Source of the DNA: Sphaerotilus hippei
GTDB lineage: Bacteria > Pseudomonadota > Gammaproteobacteria > Burkholderiales > Burkholderiaceae_C
DNA: 64,000 nucleotides
Direction: 5' to 3'
NCBI RefSeq assembly: GCF_003201595.1
Contig: NZ_QJJS01000017.1
Location: 1 to 64,000 of the forward strand
Shown: positions 60,464 through 64,000 of the stretch, one piece after another
Position numbering within the stretch: the first letter of the stretch is position 1
Layout of the letters: each line of letters starts with the position of its first letter
Notes under the pieces: model-generated
Seen by the model: the letters and a program-made list of their open reading frames with translations, nothing else
Told to the model about the DNA's origin: nothing
Database searches by the model: none
Position numbers and translations under genes: made by a program

Positions 60464-61528
60464 TCAGCCCGGTTCGCCGAAGCTGACGCCGATCTCGCGG
60501 GCGCACTGCAGCAGCGCGTGGTCGGGCGGCACCAGCCGGTTGCGGCCCGCGACCTCGTGCAGCGGCACGTCGCACAGGCGACCGCCCTGCAGCGCCACCA
60601 TGCGCCCGCTGACGCCCTGCCGCACCAGCCCCGCGGCCGCATGACCGTACTGCGTCGCCAGCACCCGGTCGAAGGCGGTGGGCGAGCCCCCGCGCTGCAC
60701 ATGGCCCAGCACGGTCGCGCGCACCTCGGCACCGACCAGGGGCTGCAGCTGCGCACGCAGCACATGGGCCACGCCGCCCAGGCGCACCGGGTCGCTGGCA
60801 TCGTCGACCCGCTGGCCCACGGTCAGCTCGCCGCCCACGGGCTTCGCCCCTTCGGCCACGCAGATCAGCGTCGAGCGCCGGCGGGCGCTGCGCTCGCGGC
60901 ACAAGGCGGCGATCGCCTCGACGTCGTAGCCGATCTCGGGCAGCAGGATCACGTCGGCCGCGCCGGCCACACCGGCCTCCAGCGCGATCCAGCCCGCGTA
61001 GCGGCCCATGGTCTCGACGACCATCACGCGGCCGTGGCTCTGGCCGGTGGTCTGCACCCGCTCGAGCGCATCGGTGACGGTGGCCACGGCGGTGTCGAAG
61101 CCGAAGCTGCGCTCGGTGCCCTCGATGTCGTTGTCGATGGTCTTGGGCACGCCGACCACCGAGAGCGAACCGACCGAGGCCAGGTGCTGGGCGATCGTCA
61201 TCGTGCCGTCGCCGCCGATGACCACCAGGCTGTGCAGCCCCAGCCCGTCGTGCACGTAGCGCGCCACCTCGTCGGAGACGTCCCGGTCGCGCCAGGCGAA
61301 GGGGCTGGCGGTGTTGCTCGTGCCCAGGATGGTGCCACCCGTCGCGAGGATGCCGCTGACGTCGTCCCAGCCCAGCGGGCGCACGCGGCGCTCGATCAGG
61401 CCGAGGAAACCGTCCTCGATGCCGACCACCTCGGCACCGCACTGCTGGATCAGCGACTTGGTCACCGCCCGGATGACCGCGTTGAGGCCGGGGCAGTCGC
61501 CGCCGCCGGTGAGGATGCCGATGCGCAT
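60464..61528 (-). CDS. 6-phosphofructokinase (group III-like)
   Basis: The 354-residue enzyme has GILTGGGDCPGLNAVIR, VVIGGDGTMT and GVPKTIDNDIEGTERSFGFD. Gly108 (E. coli Gly104 position) predicts ATP use, while Lys129 (E. coli Gly124 position) is typical of PPi enzymes. The Gly/Lys combination is that of group III, mostly ATP-dependent, enzymes. The catalytic Asp is in TIDND. It is convergent with the mutarotase gene and divergent from mpl. Phosphofructokinase is absent from many Burkholderiales, so its presence bears on the glycolytic route used. Confidence 0.9.
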   Translation of the reverse strand: MRIGILTGGGDCPGLNAVIRAVTKSLIQQCGAEVVGIEDGFLGLIERRVRPLGWDDVSGILATGGTILGTSNTASPFAWRDRDVSDEVARYVHDGLGLHSLVVIGGDGTMTIAQHLASVGSLSVVGVPKTIDNDIEGTERSFGFDTAVATVTDALERVQTTGQSHGRVMVVETMGRYAGWIALEAGVAGAADVILLPEIGYDVEAIAALCRERSARRRSTLICVAEGAKPVGGELTVGQRVDDASDPVRLGGVAHVLRAQLQPLVGAEVRATVLGHVQRGGSPTAFDRVLATQYGHAAAGLVRQGVSGRMVALQGGRLCDVPLHEVAGRNRLVPPDHALLQCAREIGVSFGEPG

Positions 61529-61626
61529 GGTCTGGAAATCCGCCGTGAACGTGATGCATGCAGTCTATGCGCAGCCGCGGGCACGGCGCTTGCGCCCGAC
61601 CATGACATGGGCCCGGGCCTCACTTC

Positions 61627-61632
61627 TAGAAT
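61627..61632 (+). promoter_or_regulatory. -10-like box immediately before mpl
   Basis: TAGAAT ends six bases before the mpl ATG with no Shine-Dalgarno. A weak ATGACA at 61602-61607 could be the -35 box (19-base spacing). Transcription would begin at the ATG, giving a leaderless message. Confidence 0.5.
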
Positions 61633-61638
61633 CCGATC

Positions 61639-63006
61639 ATGCACATTCATATTCTCGGCATCTGCGGCACGTTCATGGGCGGCGTGGCCGCACTCGCTCG
61701 CGAGGCCGGTCACCGCGTGACCGGCTGCGACGCCAACGTCTACCCGCCGATGAGCGACCAGCTGCGCGCGCTGGGCATCGAGCTGATCGAGGGCTTCACC
61801 CCCGACCAGATGGCCCTGGAACCCGATCTCTACGTCGTGGGCAACGTGGTCAGCCGCGGCAATGCGCTGATGGAGGCCATCCTCGACGCCGGACGGCCCT
61901 ACACGAGCGGGCCGCAGTGGCTGGCCGAGAACGTGCTGCAGGGCCGCCACGTGCTGGCCGTGGCCGGCACGCACGGCAAGACGACGACGACCTCGATGCT
62001 GGCGTGGATCCTCGAGCACGCCGGCCTGCAGCCGGGTTTCCTGGTCGGTGGCGTGCCGCAGAACTTCGGCGTGTCGGCGCGGCTGGGCGCGACCGGGCCG
62101 ATGAGCCCCTTCGTGATCGAGGCCGACGAGTACGACACCGCCTTCTTCGACAAGCGCAGCAAGTTCGTGCACTACCGCCCGCGCACCGCGATCCTGAACA
62201 ACCTCGAGTACGACCACGCCGACATTTTCCCGGACCTGGCCGCCATCGAGACCCAGTTCCACCACCTGGTGCGCACCGTGCCCGCCAGCGGGCGGCTGGT
62301 GGTCAACGCCCGCGAGGACAGCCTGCAGACCGTGCTCAAGCGCGGCTGCTGGAGCGAGGTGCTGCGCTTCGGCGCCCGCAAGGAAGAGCCCGGCGCGCTG
62401 CGCGCCCGGGGCGAACCGCACGCCTTCGACGTGCTGCGCGGCAGCATGAAGGTGGCGCGGGTCGAGTGGGCGCTGCTGGGCGAGCACAACCAGCTCAACG
62501 CGCTGGCGGCCCTCGCCGCGGCCGAGCACGTGGGGGTCACGCCGGAGCGGGCCGCCGCGGCGCTGGCGGCGTTCCAGAACGTGCGGCGCCGGCTGGAGCG
62601 CCGGGGCGAGGCCGGCGGGGTGACGGTCTACGACGACTTCGCCCACCACCCCACCGCGATCCACACCACGATCAACGGCCTGCGCCGCAAGGTCGGCACC
62701 GCACGCATCCTGGCGGTGTTCGAGCCACGCTCCAACACCATGAAGCTGGGCACGATGAAGTCGCAGCTGCCCTGGGCGCTGGAAGAGGCCGACCTGTCCT
62801 TCTGCCATGCCGGCGGCCTCGACTGGGACGCCCGCGAGGCGCTGCTGCCGATGGGCGCGGACGCGCAGGTCTGCGCGAACCTCGACGCCCTGGTGAAGGC
62901 CGTGGTGCAGGCGGCCCGCCCCGGTGACCAGGTGCTGTGCATGAGCAACGGCGGCTTCGGCGGCGTGCACGAGCGGCTGCTGGGCGCGCTGGCCGCCCGC
63001 GGCTGA
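61639..63006 (+). CDS. mpl: UDP-N-acetylmuramate:L-alanyl-gamma-D-glutamyl-meso-diaminopimelate ligase
   Basis: The 455-residue Mur-type ligase attaches recycled murein tripeptide to UDP-MurNAc. It starts HIHILGICGTFMGGVAALAR, has the P-loop VAGTHGKTTTTSML, EADEYDTAFFDKRSKFVHYR and YDDFAHHPTAIHTTI. The EADEYDTAFFDKRSK stretch separates Mpl from MurC. It is followed by yqiA after 14 bases. Confidence 0.96.
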   Translation: MHIHILGICGTFMGGVAALAREAGHRVTGCDANVYPPMSDQLRALGIELIEGFTPDQMALEPDLYVVGNVVSRGNALMEAILDAGRPYTSGPQWLAENVLQGRHVLAVAGTHGKTTTTSMLAWILEHAGLQPGFLVGGVPQNFGVSARLGATGPMSPFVIEADEYDTAFFDKRSKFVHYRPRTAILNNLEYDHADIFPDLAAIETQFHHLVRTVPASGRLVVNAREDSLQTVLKRGCWSEVLRFGARKEEPGALRARGEPHAFDVLRGSMKVARVEWALLGEHNQLNALAALAAAEHVGVTPERAAAALAAFQNVRRRLERRGEAGGVTVYDDFAHHPTAIHTTINGLRRKVGTARILAVFEPRSNTMKLGTMKSQLPWALEEADLSFCHAGGLDWDAREALLPMGADAQVCANLDALVKAVVQAARPGDQVLCMSNGGFGGVHERLLGALAARG

Positions 63007-63020
63007 GTCCGGAGCCGCCG

Positions 63021-63602
63021 ATGGCCACCACCCACCTGCTCTACCTGCACGGCTTCCGCTCCTCGCCGCAGTCGTTCAAGGCCCGCTGCATGGCCGCGCA
63101 CATGGCGCAGGCCCATCCCGAGGTGGTCTGGTGGTGCCCGCAGCTGCCGCCCTCGCCGGCAGCGGCGATCGACCTGCTGCTCGCGGGCGTGGCCGGCTGG
63201 CCCGCCGACGGCGCGGCCGTCATGGGCAGCTCGCTGGGCGGCTTCTACGCCACCGTGCTGGCCGAGCGCCTGGGCTGGCGGGCGGTGCTGGTCAACCCGG
63301 CCGTGAACCCGGCCCGCGACCTGGCCCGCCACATCGGCGAGCAGACGTCCTGGCACGACCCGGCCGAGCGTTTCCATTTCGACCCCGCCTTCATCGGCGA
63401 GCTGCAGCGCCTGGCGCCGGGCGAGCTGGCCCGCCCCGGGCGCTACCTGACCCTGGTCGCGCAGGGCGACGAGGTGCTGGACTGGCGCGAGATGAGCGAG
63501 CGCTACCGGCACACCGACCTGCGCGTGCTGCCCGGCGGCGACCACGCGCTGAGCGATTTCGAGACCCATCTGCCCGAGGTGATGCGCGTCCTGGGCCTGT
63601 GA
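63021..63602 (+). CDS. yqiA: YqiA/YcfP family alpha/beta-fold esterase
   Basis: The 193-residue protein begins [20 protein letters not shown] with the family HGFRSS motif. The nucleophile elbow is [19 protein letters not shown], Asp is in [10 protein letters not shown] and His in [11 protein letters not shown]. coli YqiA hydrolyses short acyl esters; the natural substrate is unknown. ATG 63021 behind GGAGCCGCCG is the start. It probably shares a transcript with mpl. Confidence 0.9.
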   Translation: MATTHLLYLHGFRSSPQSFKARCMAAHMAQAHPEVVWWCPQLPPSPAAAIDLLLAGVAGWPADGAAVMGSSLGGFYATVLAERLGWRAVLVNPAVNPARDLARHIGEQTSWHDPAERFHFDPAFIGELQRLAPGELARPGRYLTLVAQGDEVLDWREMSERYRHTDLRVLPGGDHALSDFETHLPEVMRVLGL

Positions 63603-63660
63603 GGTCCAGGGGCGTGCCACCCTCCCGCGTCCGACCCACCCAGCGAGAAGAAGCATCCCC

Positions 63661-64000
63661 ATGAGACTCCAGGACAAGGTTTCCATCATCACCGGCGCCG
63701 CCCAGGGCATCGGCCAGGCCACGGCGCTGAAGTTCGCCACCGAAGGGGCGATCGTCATCGCCTGCGACGTGCAGCCCGAGGCGGTGCAGGCCACCGTCGA
63801 GCGCTGCCGCGCCCTGGGTGCGCGGGCCGAGGGCTTCGTGGTCAGCGTGACCGACCGGGCGCAGATCGATGCGATGGTGCAGGCGGTGCTCGGGCGGTTC
63901 GGCCGCATCGACGTGCTGGTCAACAACGCCGGCATCACCCGCGACGCCCGGCTGCAGAAGATGACCGAGGCCCAGTTCGACGCCGTCATCGACGTCAACC
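63661..64000 (+). CDS. short-chain dehydrogenase, FabG-like 3-oxoacyl-ACP reductase (partial)
   Basis: The first 113 codons are in the window. They show the SDR cofactor loop [18 protein letters not shown], an acidic residue in ACDVQPEA and the NNAG motif in [14 protein letters not shown]. The [20 protein letters not shown] region resembles FabG. The catalytic Ser-Tyr-Lys lies beyond the window. It starts 58 bases after yqiA with a weak GAGAAGAAG ribosome site. Confidence 0.88.
   Translation, partial: MRLQDKVSIITGAAQGIGQATALKFATEGAIVIACDVQPEAVQATVERCRALGARAEGFVVSVTDRAQIDAMVQAVLGRFGRIDVLVNNAGITRDARLQKMTEAQFDAVIDVN

Overview
This 64 kb window is high-GC, gene-dense chromosomal DNA from a betaproteobacterium. 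The gene families point to Burkholderiales, probably near Leptothrix, Rubrivivax or Ideonella: two-part AtuA proteins, Bug-type binding protein, PyrR with PyrB and an inactive dihydroorotase, DUF1840, rubredoxin-PilGHIJL, and T. ferrooxidans-type GshA. The genus placement is inference from memory of gene families and order. I see no CRISPR array, transposase, integrase, prophage or rRNA gene. Nearly everything is housekeeping, and most of the interest lies in rearranged ribosomal gene order, regulatory sites and a few degenerate or unusual proteins.

Region by region. (1) 1-600: the 3' end of tuf and then rpsJ, closed by a strong terminator, so the S10 operon is cut after its first gene. (2) 600-9710: accessory metabolism, with a two-part AtuA-like protein and a Bug-type binding protein divergent from a LysR regulator, then a glycerate 2-kinase/metallophosphoesterase pair, an exported protein of unknown function and a methyltransferase. 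(3) 9775-10078: two tandem initiator tRNA-fMet genes, each with its own -10 box and terminator. (4) 10184-19592, minus strand: spc and alpha ribosomal genes from rplN to rplQ, with their own promoter at 19564-19592. The infA slot holds only a remnant. The S10 genes rplC to rpsQ are absent from the window. (5) 19643-23276: glnK-amtB, with a sigma-54 promoter and an NtrC-type site, followed by gshA. (6) 23277-28142: comM/yifB, rfaE2, rsmE and GTP-type pckG. (7) 28199-29796: two small related unknown genes behind paired palindromes, divergent from a second LysR gene. (8) 29757-37887: S9 peptidase, ybeY and phoH, then a two-component pair and ruvAB. (9) 37904-44136: a nine-gene minus-strand operon, yqgE-ruvX-pyrR-pyrB-pyrC'-plsC-DUF1840-ybhB-histidine phosphatase. 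(10) 44171-45661: photolyase. (11) 45705-57166: a Pil-Chp chemosensory operon, rubredoxin-pilG-pilH-pilI-pilJ-pilL-diguanylate cyclase. Its PilL is 2110 residues long and carries a hexanucleotide microsatellite. (12) 57360-64000: thiD, hemL, a sugar-phosphate mutarotase, phosphofructokinase, mpl, yqiA and the start of a FabG-like reductase.

Functional links. glnK-amtB is a nitrogen-controlled ammonium uptake unit. The pyrR-pyrB-pyrC' set makes and controls an aspartate transcarbamoylase complex. The pil/chp operon couples surface or chemical sensing to type IV pili, and the translationally coupled GGDEF gene adds a c-di-GMP output. At least five genes or operon heads (rfaE2, ruvA, ruvB, yqgE, mpl) have a -10-like box 5-8 nt before the ATG and no Shine-Dalgarno, which suggests leaderless transcripts. 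I found no clearly undescribed multi-gene system. The best leads are the infA relic, the broken S10/spc synteny, the repeat-bearing PilL with its GGDEF partner, the small paired genes at 28.2-28.7 kb, and the orphan exported protein at 7.1-8.5 kb.
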